In this document: positions 1 through 8,942 of the stretch, one piece after another
How the letters are laid out: each line of letters opens with the position of its first letter
How positions within the stretch are numbered: position 1 is the first letter of the stretch
Assembly (NCBI RefSeq): GCF_021228795.1
Contig: NZ_CP089309.1
Span: 1,116,001-1,180,000 of the forward strand
Direction: 5' to 3'
Source of the DNA: Thiocapsa bogorovii
Lineage (GTDB): Bacteria; Pseudomonadota; Gammaproteobacteria; Chromatiales; Chromatiaceae
DNA length: 64,000 nt
The notes under the pieces: model-generated
Told to the model about the DNA's origin: nothing
Database searches by the model: none
What the model saw: only the letters and a program-made list of their open reading frames with translations
Made by a program: the position numbers and the translations under genes

Positions 1-1
1 G

Positions 2-484
2 AATCGGCGGGCCATGCTGGAGCAGTTGGACATCCATGCCACTCGCTTTCAGCACAGCAACACGCCGTGCAGCATCCTGCTGGCCGACATCGATCGCTTC
101 AAGAGCATCAACGATACCTTCGGACACGATGCAGGGGATCAGGCCCTGAGTCAGACCGCGAAGGAATTGACCCAAGGTTTGCGGCCCCGAGATCTGGTCG
201 CCCGCTGGGGCGGCGAAGAGTTCCTGTTCCTGCTCCCGGACAGCGATTCGACAGCGGCGTTGGTCGTCGCCGAACGGGTTCGGAGTATGGTTGCCGCCAA
301 ACCAATCCGGTTCGGAGACAAGATTCTCCATTTGACCTTGAGTGTAGGCGTCGCAAGCTTCCGCCCCGACGAATCCATACACCACTGCATCAAGGCGGCC
401 GACAAGGCGCTCTACCGGGCAAAGCGCGCCGGACGTGACCGCGTCGTTGTCACCGAGGCGTCCAGCGAAAACGACGAACACTGA
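2..484 (+). CDS. GGDEF-domain diguanylate cyclase, C-terminal part (5' end outside window)
   Basis: This is the catalytic end of a protein that would make cyclic-di-GMP from two GTP. The frame is already open at base 2 and reads NRRAM, the usual opening of a GGDEF domain, so the true start lies upstream and the ATG at 14 is probably internal. The active-site loop GGEEF is intact around 210-225, with the upstream metal and GTP residues in DIDRFKSINDTFGHDAGD. The C-terminal ALYRAKRAGRDRV helix is also typical. No EAL domain follows, so it should be a cyclase only. The sensory N-terminus cannot be seen. Bases 485-660 downstream contain no gene that I can support. Confidence 0.93.
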   Translation, partial: NRRAMLEQLDIHATRFQHSNTPCSILLADIDRFKSINDTFGHDAGDQALSQTAKELTQGLRPRDLVARWGGEEFLFLLPDSDSTAALVVAERVRSMVAAKPIRFGDKILHLTLSVGVASFRPDESIHHCIKAADKALYRAKRAGRDRVVVTEASSENDEH

Positions 485-660
485 GAGACATCCGATAGGT
501 ATGGATCGACCTGCCAATGTCCGCCTAAGTGCTCGGACAAGCGCGCCCATCTCAACGTCGGACATCGACCGGGACCTGGCCGACGTGCTCGCCGAGGGTG
601 CCGCAACGGCGGATCATGCGAACCTCAAGGGACCTCGAAGCAGGGCATGCGGCACGAGGT

Positions 661-2850
661 TCAGCGCGGAGCATCCGTCTCGCGCGGCAGCAGCGACTCG
701 GCGTACATGGGCGAGATATCGGAATATTGCCGTGCCGTGTAATGCGCCGTAACGACGGCGAGCATCAGCGGCAGGACGATCTCGTAGTCCATCGTCATCT
801 CGAAGACCATCAGGATCGCCATCAAGGGGGCGTGAGTCGTCCCGGCTAGCATGGCCCCCATGCCGACGACCGCGTAGGCACTCGGCGGCGCGGTCCCGAC
901 CGGCAAGACCGCGTGAACAAGGGTTCCGAACAGCACACCGAGCAGCGCGCCGACGAAGAGGGTCGGGGTGAAGGCGCCGCCCACGGCACCGGAGCCGTGG
1001 GTCGCCGCGGTCGCAAGCATCTTCAGCACCATCACGGTCAGGAGTGCCTGCCAGACCCAGGGCTCGTTCAACACGGTGTTGACCACGCTGTAACCATTGC
1101 CCCAGACCGCGGGCTCGTAGACCGAGATGGCACCGACGATCAGCCCCCCGATGGCCATACGCGCGGCCAGCGGCAAGGGCATCCGAGCGAACGCGCGATG
1201 CGAACGCCCGAGCAGACTCAGGAAGACCGGCGCCAGGTGTCCCGCCGTGATGCCGAGCAGAAGGTAGAGCCCCAGCTCCCAGTCGCTGACCAACTGGAAT
1301 TCGGGAATCTCGTAGACCGGCGCGTACCCCATGATGTCGTGGACGGTCACGCTGGAGATGACCGCGGCGACGATCAGCGGGCCGATGAACTCCAAGGCGA
1401 TGGAGCCGAGCACGATCTCGGCGACGAAGATGGTCGCCGCAATCGGTGCATTGTAGGCCGCAGCGAGCCCCGCCGCCGCCCCCGCCGCAACCAGAAGCCG
1501 CATGCGATCGCGCGGAAACCGGGCGACCCGACCGACGACCGAGGCGACCATCGCGGCCAACTGCACCATCGCCCCCTCGCGCCCGATGGACCCGCCGGTC
1601 GCCACCGTCACCAAGGACGAGGCCGATTTGACCAGGCTGTGGCGGACGCTGATCCACCCATCGCCGATTGCGACCGCCTCCATATAGTCGGTGGTCTTGC
1701 GCCCGCGCAGCCGTCCCCCGATCTGCGCCAGGATCAACCCGGCCACCAGACCACCCGCAGCGGGGGCCAGCAGGCGCTGCCACGCCGGCAGCGACTCCGC
1801 CATCACGACCAAGCTGCCGCTCTGACCCGCGAGCACCCGCTCCAAGGCGTGGATGCCCTCGCGAAACAGTACGGTAACCAGGGCGCCGAGCAACCCGCTG
1901 AGGGCGGCCAGCAGAAGCAAGACCAAATCGCCGCGACGCCAGGCGAGCAGCAGCGCGACGCGCCGAGGCGGCGCCGTCGCGACATCCACCCCGGCGTCCC
2001 CTTCCGACCCGGACGCCGACCCGGACGCCGTCGCGGCCGCGGCTCGACGCTCGCGGCGAATCAGCGCAGCGGCGAACACAGCGAAGGTGAGTGCGACCAA
2101 CAGCCAAGCCGGCGCGATCGGCCCCTCCGGCAGCGGAGGCGCTGCGCCCTCGTCCGCCCCTTCCGCCGGCAACGTGACAGGTGGCCGCTCGCTCGGCGAC
2201 GCCCCGCCCGCTGCCTCCGCCGGACAGGGGCATGTGGACTCCGCAACCGGTCGCTCCGTGCCGACGCCGGAGAGCGATGCCTCCGGCTCGACCCGAACTG
2301 CTGCCGGTGGCGGCTCTGAAGGACTCGGGAAGACCTCGGCGGATAGCGGCGACAGCGTCGACACAGGCTCGGCGGGCGGCGTCGCGGCTGACTCCGGTCT
2401 CGGCTCCGCGATCGGCTCGGCGATCACCTCCGGGGCTGCCGTCGGCGGTGACTCCGGCAGGCCCCGATCGGCCGGCGGACACACCAGGGGCCGCCCCGTG
2501 CGGCGATGCTCCGCCCACTCACGCACTTGACGCGCGATGCTCAGCCGAGCCGTCTCCGCATCCAGCGCGCCAATGCGCTCTGCCGACGGCACCCGCAAAA
2601 CCGCACCCACACGCAAGACCCCGTTGACATTGCACGCCGGCGAGAAGGCCTCCGGATTCGCCTCCAACAGGGCCAGCATCACCTGATCGCGACTGAACCC
2701 CGCCTCGGGCGCGATCCGATCCGCGATCTTCCAGAGACTATCGCCCGCTCGGACCGGAACGACATCTTGTTCCGCCCGCACCGGCAAGGTCGAGACGGCC
2801 AACCAGAAGATCAGAACCACGACCGACAGACAACGGACCCTATCGGTCAT
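661..2850 (-). CDS. LysM/FimV-like domain fused to a ClC chloride channel/transporter
   Basis: A 729-residue membrane protein. Residues 1-26 look like a signal peptide ending VRA. About 28-90 is a LysM/FimV-like peptidoglycan-binding segment (GDSLWKIADRI, then a NPEAF helix). About 100-250 is Pro/Glu/Ala-rich linker, followed by a membrane segment near 255-275. The rest is a ClC core with GSIGREGAMVQ (the GREGx gating-glutamate motif) and GAVGGAFTP (GxFxP). No CBS domains follow. ClC proteins move chloride or other anions, often exchanging protons. I chose the start at 2850 because its ATG overlaps the stop of the acetyltransferase gene in an ATGA, and the signal peptide follows at once; an ATG at 2892 would add 14 residues. 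Which anion it moves cannot be read from sequence. Confidence 0.9.
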   Translation of the reverse strand: MTDRVRCLSVVVLIFWLAVSTLPVRAEQDVVPVRAGDSLWKIADRIAPEAGFSRDQVMLALLEANPEAFSPACNVNGVLRVGAVLRVPSAERIGALDAETARLSIARQVREWAEHRRTGRPLVCPPADRGLPESPPTAAPEVIAEPIAEPRPESAATPPAEPVSTLSPLSAEVFPSPSEPPPAAVRVEPEASLSGVGTERPVAESTCPCPAEAAGGASPSERPPVTLPAEGADEGAAPPLPEGPIAPAWLLVALTFAVFAAALIRRERRAAAATASGSASGSEGDAGVDVATAPPRRVALLLAWRRGDLVLLLLAALSGLLGALVTVLFREGIHALERVLAGQSGSLVVMAESLPAWQRLLAPAAGGLVAGLILAQIGGRLRGRKTTDYMEAVAIGDGWISVRHSLVKSASSLVTVATGGSIGREGAMVQLAAMVASVVGRVARFPRDRMRLLVAAGAAAGLAAAYNAPIAATIFVAEIVLGSIALEFIGPLIVAAVISSVTVHDIMGYAPVYEIPEFQLVSDWELGLYLLLGITAGHLAPVFLSLLGRSHRAFARMPLPLAARMAIGGLIVGAISVYEPAVWGNGYSVVNTVLNEPWVWQALLTVMVLKMLATAATHGSGAVGGAFTPTLFVGALLGVLFGTLVHAVLPVGTAPPSAYAVVGMGAMLAGTTHAPLMAILMVFEMTMDYEIVLPLMLAVVTAHYTARQYSDISPMYAESLLPRETDAPR

Positions 2851-3443
2851 TGCGAGTGCCCGACGGCATCCGGAACCATCGAAAATATCCACGCCGGAAC
2901 CGAGACACCGCCGACGACCAACCGGTTGCGTGCCAACCCCTCATAGAACGCGCCTGCCTTGCGCGCGACGCCGGCACTCGACAGATTCCCCTCCGCAACA
3001 ACGATCTCGATCCGCATCAGCCCCAGCTCCGCAAAGCCGAAACGTGCCATCGCTCGCACGGCGCGTGCTGCAACCCCCTCCCGCTGCCGTGATGCGCGCA
3101 CCCAATATCCCAGATTGCAGAGCTTGTGCTCGGCGATGAGATGATTCAGACCGATGCCCCCGAGGACCTCGCTCCCGTCCGCCGCAAAGATCCCCAGCTC
3201 CACGGCCGTGCCGGTAGCAAGCTCCGCCGCGCAGATCGCAAACCAGGCGCGTGCCTCAGCGACACTGAAACCTTCATGACACCAGGACATCCAGCGCCCC
3301 ACCGCGCGCGCAGACTCGCGCGCCGCGCAGGCGAATGCCTCGGCGTCCGCGGGGACAAACGGCCTCAGACAGACCCCCTCGCCTCTCGGCGGCTCCGGCA
3401 ACACTACGAGCATCGATGCCTCCCCGGACGGGTGAACAATCAC
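2847..3443 (-). CDS. GNAT-family N-acetyltransferase (RimJ/RimL type)
   Basis: A 198-residue acetyltransferase that would move an acetyl group from acetyl-CoA to an amine. The fold is recognisable from LRPFVPADAEAFA at the N-terminus, GGIGLNHL and GYWVRASRQREGVAARAVRAMARFGF (acetyl-CoA-binding loop with the variant RQREGVA) and the LMRIEIVVAEGNLSSAGVARKAGA stretch typical of RimJ/RimL-like enzymes. Substrate is unknown; in this family it may be a ribosomal protein N-terminus or a small molecule. It shares an ATGA stop/start overlap with the LysM-ClC gene, so the two are probably translated together. An internal Met at residue 11 is an alternative start. Confidence 0.9.
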   Translation of the reverse strand: MIVHPSGEASMLVVLPEPPRGEGVCLRPFVPADAEAFACAARESARAVGRWMSWCHEGFSVAEARAWFAICAAELATGTAVELGIFAADGSEVLGGIGLNHLIAEHKLCNLGYWVRASRQREGVAARAVRAMARFGFAELGLMRIEIVVAEGNLSSAGVARKAGAFYEGLARNRLVVGGVSVPAWIFSMVPDAVGHSQ

Positions 3444-3531
3444 GCTCGCAAGTCTACCCGGCGAAGCGCAACGCAGGCATTGCGGGTATCGTTCACATCT
3501 GGAATTGATTCACATCGTCCGCGAGTTTCTG

Positions 3532-3870
3532 CTAGCGCTTTAGGCCCTTACGCCAGTCGCCGGCGAAGGTGGCGCGGGACTTGATCTCGACGGCCTGGAG
3601 TCGGCCGGCGACCTCGAACAGCAGGTCGTTTCGTTGCCCGTGTCCTTGCGCCAGAAATACGATTCGGCCGGTCGCCCCACTTTAAAGCACTGCTTCGCCA
3701 ACTCCGATTCCACCTGGGTTTCGAAGAGGGCGCCGCGCTGTGCGTGGATCGACAAGGCGTCGGCTTCGCCAATGCCCAACCAGGCCAGCGCCAACCCCTT
3801 GTCGAGAATGAAGAGTTCGGGGGTCTTGATCAGTCGTTTACCGAAGTGTTGACCGAAGCCATCCACCAGC
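3532..3870 (-). pseudogene. Frameshifted C-terminal remnant of an AAA_14/DUF4143 ATPase
   Basis: Only the tail of the family remains. One frame reads GKRLIKTPELFILDKGLALAWLGI, then RGALFETQVESELAKQ and SYFWRKDTGNE. At about 3640 it slips, and the adjacent frame continues DLLFEVAGRLQAVEIKSRATF and ends GLKR-stop at 3532. Together these are the DUF4143 C-terminal pattern (KSPK, RG-FEN, GNEVDL, EIK). The Walker A domain is absent and no intact start exists, so I call it a dead fragment. The upstream limit near 3870 is approximate. Confidence 0.75.
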
Positions 3871-4095
3871 CGAACAAAAGTCGACACAACAAAGCGTGGG
3901 CCATGACGTACCACAGCCCGAACTCCCGGCCGACTCACCAATGACCATTGCGAATCCTTGCCCTGGACTGAAGTCGACCTCCATCCGCAGGAATCGCATT
4001 CACACGTCAAGCACGATCGGCCCACCGGCGGGCTCACGAAATGAGCCACCGCATGCTGTAGGATGGGACCGTCGAACACAAAAGGACCATCGCTC
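3871..4095. other. Intergenic region before the cas operon
   Basis: About 225 bases with no supported gene. It should contain the promoter of the cas operon, but I could not identify a convincing -35/-10 pair. An AGGA about 9 bases before the ATG at 4096 is the likely ribosome binding site for cas3. Confidence 0.5.
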
Positions 4096-6801
4096 ATGGA
4101 CACAGCGCAGGAAACGCCTCGACCGCACCCCTCCGATTTCACGGGGCTTTCTGCCGCTGCCCGAACCCTCTGGGCCAAGAGCGGCGACGAGACCGGACAC
4201 AGCCTGCTCGCCCACATGCTGGATGTGGCCGCGGTCGCCGAGGCCATCCTAGCCCGTGAATCATCGCGTTCACTGGACTGGGCGTCGCGGGCTTTCGCGT
4301 TGCCCTCCGACCTGACCGTACGCTGGATCGCCGCGATGGTCGGACTGCACGACTTCGGCAAGGCGATTCCGGGCTTTCAATTCAAATGGCCGGGCGGACA
4401 GGCGGCCGACGAAGCAGCAGGGCTTGCGTTCAGGGCAGTCACCCTTGCCGTCCACCGTCACGATCTGGCAGGTGCCGCACTGCTCCGGCGGCTTTTCGCA
4501 TCAAGGACACCCGATGCCGGCTGGACGCTTGCCGTCTCGCAAGCCTTGAGCGCCCATCACGGCTACATGCCGCGCTCCGACGAAATCAGAGATGCGATGC
4601 CGCGATTTGAAGGGCCCGAATGGGCAGCGGCCAGGTCCGAGATCCTCGATGCTTATCTCCAAACCATGGCACCCGGCGATGGTCCCGAATCGGATGACAT
4701 CCCGCTTCCGGCGGTCGCCTGGCTCGCCGGTCTGACGAGTGTCGCAGACTGGATCGGTTCAAACCCCGACTGGTTTCCGCAGGGGGAGCGAGGAGAAACC
4801 CTCTGCGAACATTACGCCAACGCCCACGACCTGGCAGACGCAGCACTCGACGCGATCGGCTGGCCCAAGTTTCGGCCGCTTCTCGACACGGCATCCGATA
4901 CCGATACGCTGATTCGACGGATTCTGGGCCAGTCAGACGCGGCAATCGAAGCCCGACCGCTGCAACTGGCGGCAGATCGACTGCTCTGTCGGATAACGAG
5001 CCCCGTTCTGATGATCGTCGAGGCCCCGATGGGCGAGGGCAAGACCGAGCTCGCACTCCTCGCCCATGTGCGGCTGCAGGCCATAAACGGACACCGGGGG
5101 CTCTACCTCGCGCTGCCGACACAGGCGACGGGCAACGCCATGTTCGATCGCACGCTTTCTTTCTTGCAGAGCTTCCTCTCCGATGCGCCGATGGACATCC
5201 AGTTGGCGCATGGCGGGGCGATGCTGGACGAGCGCATTCAACGGCTGCGAGGGGTTGATCACTCCCCGGCGGAATCGATCGCATCCTCGGTTTGGTTCTC
5301 GCAACGCAAACGCCCTCTGCTGTCGCCCTATGGCGTCGGGACCGTTGATCAGGCCCTGTTCGCCACCCTCAACGTCAAGCACCACTTCGTGCGACTTTGG
5401 GGTTTGAGCAACCGTGTCGTGGTTCTCGATGAGATCCATGCCTACGACACCTACACCAGCGGTCTGATCGAGGCCCTCTTGCGTTGGCTCAAGGCACTCG
5501 GCTGCTCGGTGGTGTTGATGAGCGCCACCCTCCCCGCCCGGCGCCGAGCGGCTCTGCTCGACGCCTGGGGCGCGGCGGATCGGCCGGACATTCCATACCC
5601 GCGCATTTTGATGGCTCGAGACGGCGAGACCTTCGGAGAAACCGTTGCCTGTCGACAGCTGGCGCCGATCCGGATCTCGGGAATCGCCGAGGACATCGAA
5701 ACCCTCGCGAGCAAAGCCCTGGCCGATCTCGCGAGTGACGGCTGCGGTCTTGTCGTGGTCAACACGGTTCAGCGCGCTCAGGATCTCTATCGGCTGTTGC
5801 GTCAGAGGATCAGGGATCCAAACGAGATCCTTTTGTTCCATGCGCGCTTCCCCGCAGACGAGCGTAGTGAGCATGAGCTTGCGGTGCTTCGCCGTTTCGG
5901 GAGGGTACCGGAATCCCAGCGACCGAAGCGCTGTCTCCTCATCGCCACCCAAGTGGCGGAGCAAAGTCTGGATCTGGATTTCGACTTCATGCTTTCCGAC
6001 CTGGCGCCGATGGATCTGCTCCTGCAGCGGGCAGGCCGACTGCATCGGCATGAGCGAGCGCGACCCTCTGCGCACGACGAGCCGCATCTGCGGATCGCCG
6101 GCCTCCTCCCGGAACGGCCTCCGGAGCTAACCGACACCGCCTGGGGCTTTGTCTACGACCCCTACATCCTCTATTCCACTTGGGCCGTCGTGCTCCGCGA
6201 GCCGTTGTGGCAACTACCCACCGATATCGATCGATTGGTGCAGGCCGTTTACTCGCAAGATCCCTTCGAAGAAGAGGGCAGACCCGAGCTTTTGGCGACC
6301 CTCGACAAGGCATTGGGAGAGCACTACGGCGTGCTACAGACGCAGCGGCAACAGGCGGCCAATGTCGCCATCGACGCCGAGGACGAGCCGCAAACGGCTT
6401 ATCAGGGGAAACCTCGCGCGAGCGAGGAGCAAGGCGAGGGCGGCATACCCGTCATCACGCGCCTGGGAGAGCAGAGTCTGGTGGCCGTGCCGGTCCTGGT
6501 CTCGGACGAAGGCTGGCGTCTGCTCCCGGGCGACCAACCCTTCGACCCGGACGTGGTCCCGGACGATTCCTTGGCCAGGCGCATCTTCACCCGTCAGATA
6601 AGGATCAGCCGGAAGGGCGTTCTTCATGCGCTCATTGCCGAGCGGTTGCCGAAGGGATTCGACGAACATCCGTTGCTCCGTCACCTTCGTCCCCTACCAC
6701 TCTGCGATGGCGTCGCCGAGATCGGCGGCGTACGCCTACTCCTCGATCCCGAGCTTGGACTCGTTTATGAGCCTCTGACAACGCTTTCGGAGTCAGCATG
6801 A
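4096..6801 (+). CDS. cas3: Type I-E CRISPR nuclease-helicase Cas3
   Basis: A 901-residue Cas3 that is recruited by Cascade to nick, unwind and degrade target DNA. The HD nuclease comes first: GHSLLAH (His35, His40), GLHDFGKA (His85-Asp86) and SAHHGY. The SF2 helicase follows with Walker A APMGEGKT near 312-320, DEIH near 445, SATLP and a motif VI ending QRAGRLHRH. All key residues are present, so it should be active. I start it at 4096 because an AGGA lies at suitable spacing, while the in-frame ATG at 4063 has its AGG directly against it. Its last bases overlap cse1 in an ATGA. Confidence 0.97.
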   Translation: MDTAQETPRPHPSDFTGLSAAARTLWAKSGDETGHSLLAHMLDVAAVAEAILARESSRSLDWASRAFALPSDLTVRWIAAMVGLHDFGKAIPGFQFKWPGGQAADEAAGLAFRAVTLAVHRHDLAGAALLRRLFASRTPDAGWTLAVSQALSAHHGYMPRSDEIRDAMPRFEGPEWAAARSEILDAYLQTMAPGDGPESDDIPLPAVAWLAGLTSVADWIGSNPDWFPQGERGETLCEHYANAHDLADAALDAIGWPKFRPLLDTASDTDTLIRRILGQSDAAIEARPLQLAADRLLCRITSPVLMIVEAPMGEGKTELALLAHVRLQAINGHRGLYLALPTQATGNAMFDRTLSFLQSFLSDAPMDIQLAHGGAMLDERIQRLRGVDHSPAESIASSVWFSQRKRPLLSPYGVGTVDQALFATLNVKHHFVRLWGLSNRVVVLDEIHAYDTYTSGLIEALLRWLKALGCSVVLMSATLPARRRAALLDAWGAADRPDIPYPRILMARDGETFGETVACRQLAPIRISGIAEDIETLASKALADLASDGCGLVVVNTVQRAQDLYRLLRQRIRDPNEILLFHARFPADERSEHELAVLRRFGRVPESQRPKRCLLIATQVAEQSLDLDFDFMLSDLAPMDLLLQRAGRLHRHERARPSAHDEPHLRIAGLLPERPPELTDTAWGFVYDPYILYSTWAVVLREPLWQLPTDIDRLVQAVYSQDPFEEEGRPELLATLDKALGEHYGVLQTQRQQAANVAIDAEDEPQTAYQGKPRASEEQGEGGIPVITRLGEQSLVAVPVLVSDEGWRLLPGDQPFDPDVVPDDSLARRIFTRQIRISRKGVLHALIAERLPKGFDEHPLLRHLRPLPLCDGVAEIGGVRLLLDPELGLVYEPLTTLSESA

Positions 6802-8369
6802 CCGATCAGACCCAACCGACCTTCAACCTCTTGGACGAGCCCTGGATACCGGTGCGATTCCCGGACGGAGAGGTTCGCGACGTCAGCCTGACACAGGCAC
6901 TCGTCGAAGCGAACCGGATCAGCTCACTCGCCGAGACATCGCCACCGAACCTGATCGCCCTGTATCGCGTTCTGCTCGCGCTCCTGCATCGCGCCCTGAC
7001 CACGCAACACGGACCCTGGAAGGATGCGGACCGGGCGCGCTGGTACCGGGAGGGTGTACCCGAGGCACCGATTCGGGCCTATCTCGATCAGTGGCGCGAG
7101 CGGTTCTGGCTGTTTCATCAAGAGGCGCCCTTCATGCAAGTCAAAGCACTGACTGAAGCGCCCGAGACACGAGAAAAACTGAAGCCATGGACGCAGGTCT
7201 GCCTGGCTGGCGGGAGCGGAAATACCCCTGTGGTGTTCGATCACGCCATGGATGAAACGCCGTCCTCGATTAGCGCGGCACTCGCCTGTCGGCATCTTTT
7301 GGGCTTTCTGCAGTTTACGCCTGGCGGACTGGTCAAGACCATCCGTGACTCCGACAAGGCAGGGCCGCTATCCAATACTGCAGCCGTCATGTCACTCGGT
7401 GATCACCTCGACGAATCGTTGCTGCTCAACCTCCATCCGTACAGCGTAAGAGTTGCCGATGATCTGCCGGCCTGGGAGCAACTTCAGCCCGGCATCGCCG
7501 CACTCCGTGCAGCACCAAGGCTCGCAACCGGCCCGAACGACCGCTACACACGGATCAGTCGTGCCGTTCTGCTGGTTCCGGAGAGTAACCCGCGATTCGT
7601 TCGACACGTCCGTTTCGCCGCCGGCCTCGCCTTGGAAGAAGATGTCAAAAGCCCTGATCCGATGGCCTGTTACCGGATCGCAAAGGATGGAAAGGCGGTT
7701 CGCATGTCGTTCTACGAAGGCCGGGCCGTTTGGCGAGAGCTACCCGCCCTGGTTCCGGACCCGAGCGGCAAATTCAATCAGCCGGCGGCCGTTCTTGCAT
7801 GGGCGACGAATCTTCGCAATCGAACAGGGCAATTCGACGCCCCCGTTCCCGTGCTCGTCGCCGGGTTGGCAAGCGATCAGGCTAAGCTGCTGCGCTGGCG
7901 CGTCGAGCGTGTCGATCTGCCGCTGCCGCTTTTGGCCGATCCAGATGCCGCGGCCGAAGTTCGGGCCCGGATTCGCGAGGGCGAAGATCTCTATTTCCGC
8001 CTACGCACGCTCTGCGCCGAGATGATCGCAAGCGCGATGCCGGATCCCGACCACAAAGACACCAGGGCGCGCGCAAGAACCGTCCTGGACAACGGACCGA
8101 CCGCCTCCGCTTTCTTCTCCAGCGTCGAACGTGCGCTGCCGGAGTTGATGCAGCGGATCGCTGCCGGAGACGTCGATGCGGCATATGGGCACTGGGCAAG
8201 TGCGCTGAAGCGCGCCACGCAAGACGCTTGGGATGCAACACGCGGCGCGGTCGGCGACTCGCCTGCGGCACTTCGCGCACAAGCGCGCGCAATCCCGAAG
8301 ATTCAGCGCTTGCTGCGCTCGCTCGATCAGCCAGAGACCGAAACCACCCGAGAAGAGGTCAATTCATGA
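6798..8369 (+). CDS. cse1: Cascade large subunit Cse1 (CasA, Cas8e)
   Basis: A 523-residue large subunit of the type I-E Cascade complex, which reads the PAM and recruits Cas3. Typical features are the opening FNLLDEPWIPVRFPDG, the motif region HQEAPFMQV and a C-terminal helical bundle (about residues 370-520). Length matches the family, about 500 residues. The gene is coupled to cas3 and cse2 by ATGA overlaps at both ends, so the three should be translated in step. No frameshift or odd composition seen. Confidence 0.96.
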   Translation: MTDQTQPTFNLLDEPWIPVRFPDGEVRDVSLTQALVEANRISSLAETSPPNLIALYRVLLALLHRALTTQHGPWKDADRARWYREGVPEAPIRAYLDQWRERFWLFHQEAPFMQVKALTEAPETREKLKPWTQVCLAGGSGNTPVVFDHAMDETPSSISAALACRHLLGFLQFTPGGLVKTIRDSDKAGPLSNTAAVMSLGDHLDESLLLNLHPYSVRVADDLPAWEQLQPGIAALRAAPRLATGPNDRYTRISRAVLLVPESNPRFVRHVRFAAGLALEEDVKSPDPMACYRIAKDGKAVRMSFYEGRAVWRELPALVPDPSGKFNQPAAVLAWATNLRNRTGQFDAPVPVLVAGLASDQAKLLRWRVERVDLPLPLLADPDAAAEVRARIREGEDLYFRLRTLCAEMIASAMPDPDHKDTRARARTVLDNGPTASAFFSSVERALPELMQRIAAGDVDAAYGHWASALKRATQDAWDATRGAVGDSPAALRAQARAIPKIQRLLRSLDQPETETTREEVNS

Positions 8370-8929
8370 GCGAGCATGCTCAATCCTTCATCGCCCACCT
8401 GACGGGTCTCGCCGATCATGATCGCGGCGCCTTGGCACACTTGCGGCGCAGCCTGGGATTCGATCCCGGAGCCTTCCCCCGCGCCTATCCCTATGTCGAA
8501 CGCTTCGTCGGACCCGAGCGACATGCGGAGGATCCTTGGCGCAAGGCGCTCTATCTCGGCGCCGGGCTGTTTGCCCTCCATCCGGAGCACCGGCAAGGCG
8601 AGACCCTCGCATCAGCGTTGGGGCATCTCGCCCATGTCCGTGAAAGCACGAGCATCGAGCGGCGTTTCATCGCGCTCCTTAGCGCCGAACCGGAGGGCTT
8701 GCCCGACCTGTTGCGCCAAGTCGTTTCACTCTTGGCCGCCGACGATTGCGCCGTCGACTATGTTCGCCTACTCGATGACCTCGGCATCTGGCTGCGTCCT
8801 TTCGGGGGGGATGGACGGGATCGCATACGTCAGCGTTGGGCGCGCGATTTTTACTGTGCCTACGACGCAGCAACGGCTCGGACCGAATCTACCCCATCAA
8901 CCCCCGACCCTCTGCAACGATCTGCCTGA
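8366..8929 (+). CDS. cse2: Cascade small subunit Cse2 (CasB, Cas11)
   Basis: A 187-residue helical protein, present as a dimer along the belly of Cascade, where it stabilises the R-loop. Recognition rests on position, size and family-like blocks: RGALAHLRRSLGFDPGAFPRAYPYVE and a C-terminal RQRWARDFY. The ATG at 8366 overlaps the cse1 stop, and GAAGAGG lies upstream as a ribosome binding site; an open frame further 5' is inside cse1 and is not used. The next gene begins 13 bases after the stop. Confidence 0.94.
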   Translation: MSEHAQSFIAHLTGLADHDRGALAHLRRSLGFDPGAFPRAYPYVERFVGPERHAEDPWRKALYLGAGLFALHPEHRQGETLASALGHLAHVRESTSIERRFIALLSAEPEGLPDLLRQVVSLLAADDCAVDYVRLLDDLGIWLRPFGGDGRDRIRQRWARDFYCAYDAATARTESTPSTPDPLQRSA

Positions 8930-8942
8930 CAAGGAGAGCACC

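Noticed and set aside
614-2518. Long minus-strand frame in a second phase of the ClC gene
   Set aside because: It is an Arg/Gly-rich shadow of the ClC frame without family features.
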